Part shown: in pieces, positions 35,458 through 46,935 of the stretch
Numbering within the stretch: the first letter of the stretch is position 1
Layout of the letters: every line of letters begins with the position of its first letter
NCBI GenBank assembly: GCA_963169105.1
Contig: OY720636.1
Location: 140,979,747 to 141,043,746 of the forward strand
DNA: 64,000 nt
Direction of reading: 5' to 3'
DNA from: Ceriagrion tenellum
Lineage: Eukaryota; Arthropoda; Insecta; Odonata; Coenagrionidae
The notes under the pieces: model-generated
The model's database searches: none
Seen by the model: only the letters and a program-made list of their open reading frames with translations
What the model was told of the DNA's origin: nothing
Position numbers and translations under genes: made by a program

Positions 35458-36202
35458 ATACACTCCAGAGAGGCTTCATTTTTAAAAATTCAGGTGTTTT
35501 TAATTCCTATATCTTTTCAGAAGTTTTAAAATGTGTAGTTAGAATGTATTTAAATTATTTTTGAAAATAAATCAAACCCTGGCTGATCGTGGCATTTATT
35601 TTTACTGAATTGCAAAAAAATCTGTTGTGAGGCCTTGTACATCATAGGACGTTAAAGAAATGAGTCAGGTTAAAGACTTATGAATGCATATTTATTAAAT
35701 TTCTGAGAGTTTAAGGCATGCAAAACCATATTTTTGCGTCATTAATATTAAAATATTTATTTCATGCATCACTTTCATTTGCTGAAGTTTAACAGTTGAA
35801 CCCAACCACGGTGGAATATCCTTGCGTCTCTTTCTTTCTCTCGCGTCTCATCTTGGAACGTGTTTACGTCCACTCTCCCTCCTTCCCGACTGCCCCAGCT
35901 CCGATCTCCTCCCCTCTGCTGCACACGATCTCCTCCCCTCATCCTACCGCCTGCAACCCCTTCCCTGCAACAACGCCACCACCCGAGATTCGAACGCCCC
36001 CTCAAACAAGGTTCCTTCACCCTTCCTCTACATTCACTCATTCCTCTCTCCCTCCCATTCCCTCTGTCCCGTCTCACCCCCTACCTCCCTGAAATACTTC
36101 AACGCATGACTGAATATCTTCTATTAAAAAAAGCGACAACCTGTTTTTACGCCGACTCCCATTTCCCCTTACCCCCACTCGTACGCTCTGAAAAACATAT
36201 TC
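35458..36202. other. Unannotated spacer with pyrimidine island
   Basis: 35865-36100 is a C/T-rich island on the + strand with overlapping frames in all phases. No gene supported. Confidence 0.4.
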
Positions 36203-36842
36203 CTGTACATCTCCGCAGTATGTACCCTGCCAGCCACCTCAAAGGATGTGTCGCAGGGGGTTACTTCACTCCTGGCTTGCACTAACCGTCAAAACTCACT
36301 GCCATGCTGTTATTAACAATTTTACCACCTGCAGAGATTGTTAATGGTAAACTAAGTAAAGAGCATGGAGGTAGATTTCGCATGCGGTATGGTTTCTAAA
36401 CATATTTGTTGTCATGCAGCTCAGAGACTTCCCACACATTGCGAGGAGCGTTTGCTTGTAGCTGTTTTGCATAGCAAGTCCAGGTACTAAAATTCTAAGC
36501 GTGAAAAAATGATTTAAACAATTCGGGAATTAAATAATCAAATGACCATCCCATGCATGTGCGAAAAATGTTGAAAATGAGATATTCATTATCGTCATCT
36601 CTATTATTGACTGCTTGGTTCACAGACACTGTGATCGCTAATGTTATGCAGGAAAAAGGATATTTTCAGCTTCACTTTCCTGCGAACAGTCTCTCTAATA
36701 TCATAGATCTGATCGAACCCACCACAGTAGTTCGGATTTTTTAAAATATGTTCCTAACGCCTAAGTTCTCATTCAAATTTCCTTCCACTTACTCTGTGAT
36801 ACCGATTCCCGTCCTCTAACAGCCTCGACCCACTGCTAGACT
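36203..36842 (-). mobile_element. 5'-truncated CR1 copy (RT C-terminus plus 3' UTR)
   Basis: The minus strand ends with CTGGCAGGGTACATACTGCG and GAGATGTACA (36230-36203), a decayed form of the family terminus, preceded by GCGACACATCCTTTGAGGTGG. Upstream it reads EHILKNPNYCGGFDQIYDIRE then KVKLKISFFLHNISDHS, matching RYILRTPAYYARFDHINKIRE...RFKISFFLLTIREN of the 20236 copy. Stops and shifts make it non-functional. Confidence 0.8.
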
Positions 36843-37835
36843 AATGAAAGCAACATCGCCGTTTCTTGCCGCAGATGTGGTTTACTTGCGCATGCGGTGT
36901 CGGCATTTTTTCATTCCGTTCTCCGTCCACGCAACCCCACTCCACCCTCCCTCTTCATCTGGTCTTTCTCCTCCCCCTCCATATCTCCCAACCTCTAAAA
37001 AAAAACTAAGTATCTTTTTTACAGCCCCTCTCCCGAAGAGTATCGGCACGCGATTGCCTTTCACGCCAACTCCTGACACTGGGCTGAGAGGCAAGGCTCA
37101 AGGTTTATTTTTCGTGTTGGAGAAGAAATCTAAAAAAAAGAATTCACCCTTCGAGTTTGGGACGACGTGTGGAGGGGAAACAATGAGGACACTTTGTAAG
37201 AACTGAACAAGTGACTCGTAGTAGATGCCAACATTCTCTGGAATTCTTCTCGTATTTGCGAAGTGAAATATGTATTTAACTTTGCTAATCCCCGGAAATT
37301 AATTTGTTCAGCCGGTATATTTCACATCTCTGCAGCGTCTTAAGGGTAAGAAGGATGGAAATTTTGATAACCAGCAGTGACCGGATATTAACACGTGAAT
37401 CTAAGTTCACATCGATAAATTTTAGAGGTGGAAAACATTACTTTTAGCGTTTTCGCATGGTACATGCAACCCAGCCTCTTACCCGTCACCATTTCTTGCG
37501 CTGCCAAGTATGCCCTATTCTTATCAACCAATCTCTCCCCCAAAAATTCCTCTCCGTCCATCTTCCTCTCTTCCCTTTTCCTTCTTGTATCACCAATCAT
37601 CTCCTTCTTTTGCAATACCTAACCCGCTTTCTACGTCGGCCTCTTCACCTCCATGATCAGCTTTCCAATGAACGGGCGCCGGGTCTCTTGTAACAAACCC
37701 CTCCTTCCCGACTACCTCCCTTCCTCCCCCGTCCCGCCATGCCTCCTCCGACGACCTCAAGTTCGGCCAATATGTCAACGCGGGCGTCCCTGCTTCCCTC
37801 CCAGTCCACATCCTCCCCTCTCGAACCCAAGACCC
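36843..37835. other. Unannotated spacer with pyrimidine islands
   Basis: C/T-rich patches at about 36925-37050 and 37495-37825. Frames of 75-124 codons overlap on both strands without domains. Its last 10 bases (CCCAAGACCC, 37826-37835) are the left duplication of the SINE that follows. Confidence 0.4.
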
Positions 37836-38136
37836 TGGGGATCGGGTTGGTGTGGTGGCTAGAGTTCTGGCCAACCATGCGGACGGCCAGGGTTCAAATC
37901 CCTGCAGAGGAAGATATTTTTCAGAGGAAACCCGATCCCTACTTGGGTGTCTTGTGGAGGGCACTTCAAGTACAGTACTCTGTCTGTCGGGTGGGACGTT
38001 AAACCGTGGTCCTCTTGGTGTCTATCGTTAAGAGCAGGCTAAATCCGACGCCGAGTTTCTATCCACCCTTCCTCCCTTACCTATCCCCTATGGCGCAAAT
38101 GACCTTAGCTGTCGGTCGCCTCCCCAAATATCCAAT
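37836..38136 (+). mobile_element. tRNA-derived SINE, family 1, copy C, with perfect TSD
   Basis: 301 bp. The head GGGGATCGGGTTGGTGTGG is followed by a B box GGTTCAAATCC (near 37893). The body includes CCGATCCCTACTTGGGTGTC and ACGTTAAACCGTGGTCC, and the tail is CCAAATATCCAAT. It is flanked by a perfect 10-bp repeat CCCAAGACCC (37826-37835 and 38137-38146). It is the clearest uninterrupted copy and gives the family consensus for copies A and B. It lies next to a GC island but contributes no coding sequence. Confidence 0.93.
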
Positions 38137-38146
38137 CCCAAGACCC

Positions 38147-39090
38147 GTGAGCAGGAATGCTTATGAATTTTTCGAGCATTCAATCCCCCAGATCTGAAGA
38201 AAGGTAGGGCCGCTTAACTTGTCTCTTTCATTTCCCTTTTCTCCATCTCTCTCTCTCGCTCTCACTCCTCCCAATCCTCCATCGCCCCTCCTCTACCTAC
38301 AGTCCTCTTCCCCTTCCTACAGTCAGTCCGCTCCTCCCCTTCCTCCTCTCGAGAGAGTTGAAGAGTGGCTTGCGACCGGGCGAAAATTCGGAAGTCATTT
38401 GGGCGAGCGTCCTTTTTCACCTAGCCTTCGTCGATCGCGGAAGAGTTGGGGCTCGTTGCGGCGGGAAGGGGTGGACAAGGGAAGGTGGTGAAATGTAATG
38501 AGGAAACAAGCAGTGCGACTAATTTGTTGGATGATTGAAGTTGGAAATTCGTCTCTGGTCGAAGAGTATAAGCCAAGTATTTAACATTAGTTCGAGATCA
38601 ACTACTTATTTATATCAACCGTTCTGAGTGTTTTGCGAACTCCAACTTTGTACAGTCAGAAATACTGCTAGCACATGATAAGAGATGTAGGTTACGAATA
38701 AGAGGGATTTATAATGTTATTCTATTATTTCAATGTTATTATTACAGACTAAAGGGGGCCTTTATGGGATGAGATAGGTATCGTCTGCTTAGGTGCGATT
38801 GCGACTTTTGCTAGATTGACCGCATTGGCCCCCGTGGCTGATAATTTCTCTTTATTATGTCTAAAATCTCAACCGATTTGTTTTGTGCCCCGCATGAACT
38901 ACTATGCGGCATTAATATCTCAACATATGCTGCACATATTTTTCATCGTAGTTCTCTCATAGGTCGCGGTCGAGTTTTGTATTTCCTTTAGACCGCGGTT
39001 TGGTCAGCTGTGAGCGGAGAATGGAGGGCTTCGGGATACGCATTGCCCTGAAACAGGGACAAATATTGCCTGCTGGTCGTGGAATCACTC
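38147..39090. other. Unannotated spacer with pyrimidine island
   Basis: 38225-38350 is a C/T-rich island. The rest has no recognised feature. Confidence 0.4.
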
Positions 39091-39148
39091 CCTACGTGTA
39101 CAACTAGAAGTACTCTGTACCCCGTCCGAAGGGTGTGTTGCAAGTGGT
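39091..39148 (-). mobile_element. CR1 3'-end scrap (probable)
   Basis: Minus strand CCACTTGCAACACACCCTTC, GGACGGGGTACAGAGTA and GTACACGTAG resembles the last 60 bases of the CR1 family (TGCCACACACCCTAGTGG...GGTATTACGTAGATG). Short and diverged. Confidence 0.45.
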
Positions 39149-39381
39149 AAATTTTGAATTGAACGTGCTTTAATACTGTGCTACTGAACTCCAAGAAACG
39201 AAGGGTGTCGATGGATTGAGCAAAGGCATTCATCCACGGAGATTATAATACCAAATTAAAGCCAGCGTGGGAGACGTGCTAATTGGTACAGACTTGCATC
39301 CTTTCCTCAAAGTCACTCAAACCTATCGAACAGTCTCTCTATCCACCCTTAGGGACAGCTTTTTAACCTAATCTATCCATG

Positions 39382-39556
39382 TGATACACAAAGGATATCT
39401 TACTGTCTACTTTATTTTCAACTCGTACTATGCGTGTTTCAACTGACTAGTCATCATCAGGTCAGGTTGTACCTGTTGATGACTGCTAGTCAGTTGAAAC
39501 ACATGTAGTGCGAGTTTGTAAATTAGAGTAGATAGTACGATATCCTTTGTGTATCA
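39382..39556. repeat. 175-bp palindrome with hammerhead-like arms
   Basis: The ends TGATACACAAAGGATATC (39382) and GATATCCTTTGTGTATCA (39539-39556) are exact inverses, and the arms stay paired inward to about 39465/39475. Outward from the centre an arm reads CCTGATGATGACTAGTCAG, TTGAAACACGCATAGTACGA, then AAATAAAGTAGA and CCTTTGTG. The core order CUGAUGA, stem-loop, GAAAC matches the 11448 palindrome, but the outer sequences differ, so this is a separate subfamily. The right arm has TTGATGA in place of CTGATGA. No ORF. Confidence 0.85.
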
Positions 39557-41687
39557 TTTGAAAATGCTGTTCTACAATATCTCGCCTAAGAAAGCGGAAT
39601 TTAATCTATTCAAGCATCCGTCTATTCAAACTCTATTTCTATGCTCATGATGAAGTCGACTGTATTAGTGGAGGTTCGCGATAAGTTTTTTGACGTCGCC
39701 AAGATAGAGAAAGGCCTCGGTCACTCTTATAAACGCTAGATTTTATAATGTCTAATTGATGCTAATCATCAGATTACGTAGCCCTCGCATTTGTTTGATG
39801 TGAAAACGGAAAACGTTCTTCAAAATAGTCTCTAACTTCCTGACACTTCTATGATGCCCGATCACTCCGTCCGCCTGTTCATTATTCTCAACCATACGCG
39901 CATGAAGTAAAGAGCGAGTTTGTCTGCCATTGATGGAGACGTATCCATCGGCACAATATGTGCGCCCCCCGATCGTCGTGGTGCTGCAATCTTGCACAGC
40001 TTTTAGCAGAGGACGCCAACTTTCGTTTGTCTACCTACCGATTAAGAAGTTTCATTTTATTGCATTAAAAAAAGACTATAAGCAATATTTGGCTTAGAAA
40101 TGCTTCGGTCTTCTGTGGACGGATTATTTGGTCGATCGATGAATAATCCGTGTAAATTGCTTAGAAGAAACGATAGGCAACGTCGAATTTTAAGTTATGG
40201 AATGAGCCATATTTGAATAAAACAACGAGGACATTGAAATAAATACTTTCATAAGCTGTAGGTCAGAAATGGAAACTGCTCTTGAGCTGACACCAGAACG
40301 GTGAATGGAATATTGACTGCCCGAAATTATCAGTGCGGCGCAATGACACTTTAGAAAAATGAGGGGAACCGAAAAACACATTCGTAATGGGCAAATTTTG
40401 TGCGTTCATATGCATGGCCTTGGGAGTCGCCGCGGCGGGTGCTTCACTTCCCTTCGCCGCCGCATTCCCTCCCCCCCCCCTCCATCCATCTCTTTTGACT
40501 GCTGCTCCGCGATGGATGACTCGGGACGGGGATGAAGGGGAAACCCGTCCACCCACTCCACCTCGGGGGCTGGGTGAGGAGAGGGGGGCGGATAGGGGGT
40601 GAGGGGAGGGGAGAATCATACCCGGAGTCCCTTATTTGCTTTCTAAGGCTTCCTCACCCCTCTCCCAAATGGGGAATGCACGCAATCTCTTCCAGGGAAT
40701 CCAAAGGAATGTGCCGATAATCGATATCGAGTGCTTACGAATCATTCGCCACTCTCTTTTGTTTGTATATAACCCGTGCACTAAGATGGTTCATTCAAAA
40801 AGTTGTACATATGTACACAAATGTTTAACCTCCTTAGTCCCGAGACATATCCAGCATTATTTTTGGAAAATTCTTCATACTTAGGTTTTGCGTTGTAAGC
40901 CATGTTTGCAGAGTTAATATCTCTGTGAATCAAGGTTCTTAATGATGCTGCCACTTATCAGCAAGCGCTGAACTAGTGGCGTTGCCAATATTTTGCGTTG
41001 CTGAGCGGGAAAAAATTCAAATGTCTGTGTATTGTATACAATACGCCAGGACGGAGGAGGATATATGTGATGTAGACAGGAAGGAAATCGATCCAGACAC
41101 AAAAAACGGCATAATACTCGTAAATGTTCTATGTCTTCGCTCTATTACGCATTATGAGTTAGACGGAAGGCACATCGGGTGTCCCATACGGGAAGTGTGT
41201 GATTACGTTCCTTTAAGTTATTAACGATGTTGGTGAAGCACGTAGAGAACAGTAAACTTGGATTAATTGCAGACGATTCAGGCGTGTACAAGGGAATAGG
41301 GAAATGCGTGGATACATAGATGAGCTGTGGGAAAGGACCTTGAGGTATACAAAAGTATTGCAATGCTTGGCAGTCTGATTTAAATTTGAAAAAAATGAAG
41401 CAGTGAATGTATAGCAACCGAGCTACTCAAGGCTTAATTCATCATGTTCTGTGAATAGGCCAAGCTAATAATGAATAGGGAATCATTAAAAGGTACTGGC
41501 CAAGTTTAACAGTGAAGTTCGGGAACTAAGGTAGGTTCATCTTCACTGCTCTACCTCATTAGGAAAGTTTCCAATACTTGGGATATGTACGAGCTGGGCT
41601 TAAATATCAGGGTAATGAGAACGAAGGCTTTCGCGGTGCTCTACGTTGATCTCCTTCATTTTTCGGGATCTACCGCGTATTTTTGTT
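39557..41687. other. Unannotated spacer with mixed GC island
   Basis: 40430-40620 is GC-rich, first C-rich then G-rich. A 71-codon frame at 40387-40602 starts with a hydrophobic, signal-like stretch but is composition-driven. No gene supported. Confidence 0.4.
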
Positions 41688-41728
41688 GTGACAACCGTTT
41701 CGCTGACACTACTGTAATCGTCTTCAGG
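41688..41728 (-). ncRNA. Hammerhead-like core downstream of Penelope endonuclease relic
   Basis: Minus strand: CCTGAAGACGATTACAGTAG then TGTCAGCGAAACGGTTGTCAC. CUGAAGA replaces CUGAUGA, a possible weak stem lies between the core halves, and GCGAAACGG closes it. It starts 15 bases after the stop of the GIY-YIG relic (41743-42072), so it gives the clearest link between these cores and Penelope-like elements. Predicted inactive because of changes in the conserved core. Confidence 0.5.
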
Positions 41729-41742
41729 TCGAAGATGCCGGT

Positions 41743-42072
41743 TCATGCTTCTCTCTCATTGGTCCTTTTCAGGATTCTCCTCCATGTATCGTCCGGGTGG
41801 TATCCTCTGTCTCTGTTGAATTTGTCCGTCCGTGCAATCTCGATGGCTTCTCTAATTAGCCTAGGGTAATATCTGCTCTCTCTCGCTATTTCCTTGGCCT
41901 CGTCAAATTTTATGTCATGTCCCGGGAATCAGGCGTGCTCCGATACGGCTGACAGGTGAAATTGTCCATTTTTCGTTGCTCTCCGGTGTTCCTGCATTCA
42001 TACCTTTAATGACTGGCAAGTCTCACCGATGTCTGATTTACAGTTATTTCCTAGTGGGGTATAACTAGGGAG
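41743..42072 (-). pseudogene. Penelope-like element, GIY-YIG endonuclease C-terminal relic
   Basis: The minus-strand frame reads YTPLGNNCKSDIGETCQSLK (usual form Y-x-x-x-C-G-x-C-x-x-x-Y-I-G-E-T-x-R-S), a stop, EHRRATKNGQFHLSAVSEHA, a stop, then FPGHDIKFDEAKEIARESRY, YPRLIREAIEIARTD and FNRDRGYHPDDTWRRIL, ending at TGA 41745-41743. EHA...GHxIxFDxAKxIARE..Y..RxIREAIEI is the typical ending of the GIY-YIG nuclease of Penelope-like retroelements, where it nicks target DNA for priming. Two in-frame stops (one consistent with Arg CGA to TGA, one with Trp TGG to TGA) make it dead. The RT domain is not recognisable upstream. Confidence 0.88.
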
Positions 42073-44727
42073 AAAGAGCGGGTCTCTCTGACTCTATGGT
42101 TGCACTTTTCAAGTAATCTTTTAACAGAGCCCAATTTACAATTAGCTGGTCCAATTTTTCCCTGAATATTTTTCCCCTCAAGAGATCATTTGTTTGTTTA
42201 TTTCCTAGGTTTTTAAATATCTTTTACTATCACCAATTGGGTAGTCTACATGAAGCAACAGTATTGAGGATATTTTCTTTTCCAGGAATTTATTACAACC
42301 TTTTTATGCTGTTTCTAAACACATAAATAGTTATAGTATCAATGGTAGCGTAAAGGGAGTGGATGTTCGTGAAAATTCACCTCCAGTCACGTACTCACCT
42401 GTTTTCACTAGTCCATCAATACTCATGAGCATTGGTGAGATCTTTTATTAATTTTTGACGTTATAACTTTACCATCTTTTAGATGAGGCCTGTATGAGAG
42501 AATACCCGCATCATATCCCAAGGCCAGAGTGGATAACTTAATCTATAAAAAGATTTTGCTGGAAGGCATTTTAAATGTAAATCCACGGCTTTTTTTGGAG
42601 TTAAATGAAACCTCACGAAGGGCCGGTATTGTCAACTTCCATCGCAGACCCCCTTAGAGGTTAGTTCGAAGAAATCCATCTTTTTCACCGGAAGGAGGCG
42701 ACCATTCGCTGACCAGGCATAACTATAGCACCTCGATCAAAATATAAAAAGACCGCGGAACGCAACGAACGGGTCCAGCTCTCCTGACCGCCCTTCGCAC
42801 CTCAGCTCCGTCCTCGCAGGCAATTCGACCCTGAAATCAACTCGCGAAGGCTCGATATTCGGTCGGGTGAGCGGTCTTCAAACCGGGAAGAGAGGAACCA
42901 CAGGGGATTGAAGGACTTGGCGTGGAGGAGAAAAACGGGAAGTAGTCAATGTCAGTGTCGAAAACACGAGCGCGGGAAATAGGAAGCGTAAGGAATGCCA
43001 TCCATCCTCTCTCGACATCAGACATTTTTGGCGTCCCCTCCGCTTCCGCAGAGTGAGGAAAAAAATATATATGTACTTATTACACTAAACCTAATTTTCA
43101 CATGTTTGTAGCTTTTTCACGTGTTTGTATCACACAAAAATATAGCTTTCACAGGTCACATGCCATATCCGTTAATGGATAAAATTAAGATTTAATGAGT
43201 ACGCAGATAATACTATGAGTATTTTTCCCTTTAACATTTTTTTTCAGCCATACGAGCCGACTGCAGTACGATGAAAAAATTCAAATCGAATGCTGGATTT
43301 TGGCTTCCATTACATCAGTATTGTTCCAATAACAATATAAGAGGTGATGGCTGCGTAAATTTTACAATCTTTATTCTCTGAGAACTATTTTCTACTAAAC
43401 ATTCTTTCTCAAAATTAGCATTTAGAACGGATGGAAAACTTATGTTTTCCCCATTGTTAAAACATCACATTTGACACCGTGTAATTTCAAGTTCCGTAAA
43501 ACAGCGAAAAAGACATGATTCTGTAGCTCACATCAAACAGAGTAATAGTTTTTTTATAATTAGCCAGAATGTCAATTAAATGGTATTAAATTATCGATAG
43601 AGACAAAACTTTTGCCGATTTCCAATGATAAAAGATTTAATACTAAGTTATTTAATACTAAATATTAAGTTTAGAGGTCACTGCATCATCTTTAGGACTT
43701 GTTAGCATCTAAACTGGTCGTATTAAATATTTCCTCGGAGGAAAACTGCAAGTATTTTGCTTCTATATTTATGGATTGGTTCCACCTCATCACTTATGAA
43801 TCTGCATTTTATATTGAAGTCAGTTTTCAAGTGGAACCAGTATACGTTATTCGGAGCTTTTGCGAATTGGGATGCGCTGTCACCGTTGGAAGCTGCGGCC
43901 CCCACTGCCGGCCGCATCGTCTGCCACAATTTACGGCATCAGTCTCTCGTACGCAGCCGAAGCTTCTTTTTTTTCCGTCCGCCCTCCCCAGCAGAGGAGG
44001 GAGGCGGCGATGGAATGCTACCTCACCAGATTCGCCGTTGCCCCACCCCGCTCTCCTCCTCTCACACCTCCCTCCCTCCCGTCCCGCGGGTCGCTAAAGG
44101 TAGCGAGGGTGGGGAGGGCGGAAGGGGCGAAAGTTGGGACCTCCCCCATTCGCCCCACCGACCCCTCCCGTCCACTCAATGACCCCCCCCTTTTCCCATC
44201 ATCCCCTTTCCAATTTCCCCTCGTATTCCCCCTTAATCCCATTCGCCTGAACGCTACTACGCAAAATAAATACACTTAAATTTGAAATGCAAGTAGACAT
44301 TAAAGTCAGTCCAAGATAATTTGAAATACGCTAATTTGGCTTTGGGATAAATCAAACCTAAACAGTTTTTTCGCGATAGCATGATTCACCTGAAGCCCTC
44401 CATAATAAATTCATGGGCCACGTGATTACCTTCTCCAAACGGCACATATATATATATTCCGATAAGTCATAGAACCGTAGGAATTATTATTTGACGTGAT
44501 ATGTATGAGCCTCTAATTGATTACCCCTGGAGCTTAAGTCGTCTGGAAACCTGAGAATATCTGAAATATAATCATCCAAGACGCCTTGAAAATGTCTACT
44601 TAATTTCGGCACCTCGTGTCACCTTGTTGGGTTCCGTGATCGTTTTCAATGCAAATTTAAAAGGTGAATACTTCAGAAATTTTCATATTTTCCATCGCAT
44701 CCAGCGTGATAAACGCCTATATCTACC
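42073..44727. other. Unannotated spacer with C-rich island
   Basis: 42073-42250 may hold more decayed Penelope sequence. 43975-44240 is a C/T-rich island with overlapping 130-140-codon frames in all + phases. No supported gene or RNA. Confidence 0.4.
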
Positions 44728-44774
44728 CACTGTCACACACCCTTAAGGTGGCACACAGGGTAATATGTAGATGT
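44728..44774 (+). mobile_element. CR1 3'-end scrap
   Basis: CACTGTCACACACCCTTAAG, GTGGCACACAGGG and TAATATGTAGATG match the family terminus (TGCCACACACCCTAGTGG...TATTACGTAGATG). Confidence 0.65.
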
Positions 44775-46210
44775 ACCTTGATTTACGGCTTACGCGATGG
44801 CCAGTAGCATTGTGGCTATTGTTGTTGATGACGCAATTTCGGTATTGAAATCATAGAGACTTTTGACTCCAAAATGGTACGACAAATATTAGTGGTATCT
44901 TATATTAAATAGAAGTTGTAAATGCGTCAACGAAGAATAACATTTATAATTTTAATCATGATCAATTTACATAATATCTTAATTCACTCAGGTGACAGCG
45001 TGTCTTGCGAAGGATTGTGTTTACCTCTATCCCCGGAGTCCAGGTTTCAGCGCCATACCATACTCAATATTAAACTTTTCGCCGAACTTTTCTCTACGGT
45101 ATTACGAAAGGCTCCCGTAAACAGATCCTTTGTATTATGAAGGCTTCTCTCTTATTTTTAGCATTTCCACTCAAATGTTCATTATGTCGACCGCAGTCTC
45201 AGCGTCAAAACGTCTTTTTTCAAGAAAAACCGTGAAAATGACTCTGAAGTGTTGTTACCACGGTCAGCATAGAGAACAATCTCCTCCCGATCAATAATCT
45301 TTTTCGTGCTTTTCTGCTGTCTAGATTAAATATTGTATAAAACTCGACGTTTTGTTCTCCTAATCGAGATCGTCGTCGGCGAAATGAAGAATTCAGCTGT
45401 TTTTGGGTTCTATGTCTGATGAACGACTGACTATTGTTGATACGTACATGGCAAAGAATAAATATAAATGGAAATGGTTTCGATCAAAAGTATTAATCAC
45501 TGCGAATAACTTCTAACAGATACCCTCCCTCCATTTTCCGGGTCTTCACCCCATGCGTTAATATTGATAGGCAACAATTTGGCTGGTGTTTCAGCTTGCG
45601 TCCCTGGTCCTTCTTACAGTTCTACCGAAGTCAGCACGAACGCAGAGAGGATACGAAAAATGAATGGAAAATCCTATGATCATCTCCGCGGAAATCTGAA
45701 GAACCAAATAATGGAAAGTTGAGTACGAATGTGCACTCTTTTTCCATTCAGAAACTCTGAAAATTTTGATAGGAGCACTTTTTAGTGATTCATTCGAATA
45801 TCTTGGCAGGAATGCGAGTATTTCCTTCCGTGACGGAAGTCGTGTACGAGGAGACAGGGAGAGGAAATTGTCTGCTTCCTTCTCCCGCATTTTATTCGGC
45901 ACAGGACGAGAGAAGCTCTCTCCCTATCTAAATGTGGTCGGTTGAACTTAAGAGAGCAATGTTTGGCAATGGAGAGGTGAGAGGGAGGAGACGACGCTTA
46001 GTCTGGCCTTTGGACTTTTTATGTGCGAAAACCTAATGACTGCTGGTAAGCCCGCTGTACACTATTCGAGATGTAGTGAAAAGGGACGTTGAAAAAGACG
46101 TCTCGAACACTTAAACGACATTCAAGACCATTCGAATGGCCATTCAAGAGTAGTGGTTTAATAAGTTGAAGTGTATCAGGCTGTACTTGGCTGAATTTGT
46201 CTATATTCGT
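44775..46210. other. Unannotated spacer
   Basis: No supported gene. The phrase CATTCAAGA occurs near 46120 and 46144 and again near 47363 and 47411, perhaps marking the two flanks of one decayed DNA element that includes the Harbinger-like fragment. Confidence 0.35.
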
Positions 46211-46376
46211 GCTGAATGAAAAAAGCTTGGTAATCTCCCACAGATTTATTTTCTGGCACGACGCGTTTCACCACACTGTGGCATAAGCATGTGCACATGA
46301 TTATGCCACGGTGTGGTGAAACGCGTTGTGCCAGCAAATAAATCCGTGGGAGATTACCAAGTGTTTATTATTCAGC
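46211..46376. repeat. 166-bp palindrome with hammerhead-like arms
   Basis: Arms GCTGAAT...GGTAATCTCCCAC (46211 on) and GTGGGAGATTACC...ATTCAGC (to 46376) pair with few mismatches. Outward from the centre an arm reads ATGATTATGCCACGGTGTGG then TGAAACGCGTTGTGCCAGCA, AATAAATCCGTGG. GCCAC/GUGGU forms a strong stem between the core halves, followed by GAAACGCG as at 11448. The first core half is degraded (TGATTA). It lies within a possible Harbinger-like element. Confidence 0.82.
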
Positions 46377-46596
46377 ATGAATAGTTGTTCAATAGTTCAT
46401 TAAGTGACTTTAACTGCCTTTCCTACCATTAGAAAAAGCTAGAATGTACTTTGACTGTGATTGTCATGTTAAACAAGTGACTTACAGGAAGCGTCTAAGG
46501 AAAAGGAGGATACACTCGCTTGGTATGCGAGTCACTCTTTAAGTTTGACTATTTTAATTTCAGTCTAGCATTGAATATTAATATGAATATTGAGGC

Positions 46597-46935
46597 TGGA
46601 AATGTAGTTTAGTGACCTTTTGCGTTGTAGTGGCAGCGGTGGCCATTCACGTCGAGGTTCGGAGAAGAGATGGTCGAAGGGTTTGGGCACGGGGTTGGAA
46701 TGGCTGCGATGGAGGTATGCCGCTGGTACTATGTGCTAGCCCTACGGCGAATTGGAGACGGAGCATTCGCCTACTTCCTGAGGATTTAGAGCCTCAATTT
46801 TGGAGGGTTGTTGGAGCTAGTATCTCCCATAATATCAAAGAAAGGCGGCATCCTACGAGAGTGCAGTACTGCGAAGCAAAAATTGGCGGTTACTCTCCGG
46901 TTATAATGGACTGGATTTGTGGTAAATTATCATAA
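46597..46935 (+). pseudogene. PIF/Harbinger-type transposase N-terminal relic
   Basis: A 107-codon frame (46612-46935) reads RRRDGRRVWARGWN near residue 18 and RLLPEDLEPQFWRVVGASISHNIKERRHPT near residue 52. This follows the N-terminus of Harbinger (HARBI1-like) transposases: an Arg-rich stretch, RVWVRxW, then 'MxPExFxxLLxxVGPxIxxxDTxxRxxI'. The DDE catalytic part is absent, and the following sequence to 47480 is AT-rich. Assignment is by motif memory only; a real exon of a domesticated gene is less likely because no splice context is evident. Confidence 0.5.

Noticed and set aside
40387..40602. 71-codon frame with a signal-peptide-like start
   Set aside because: Hydrophobic run is Ala/Pro from GC-rich DNA; the reverse strand is equally open and there is no cleavage or domain context.
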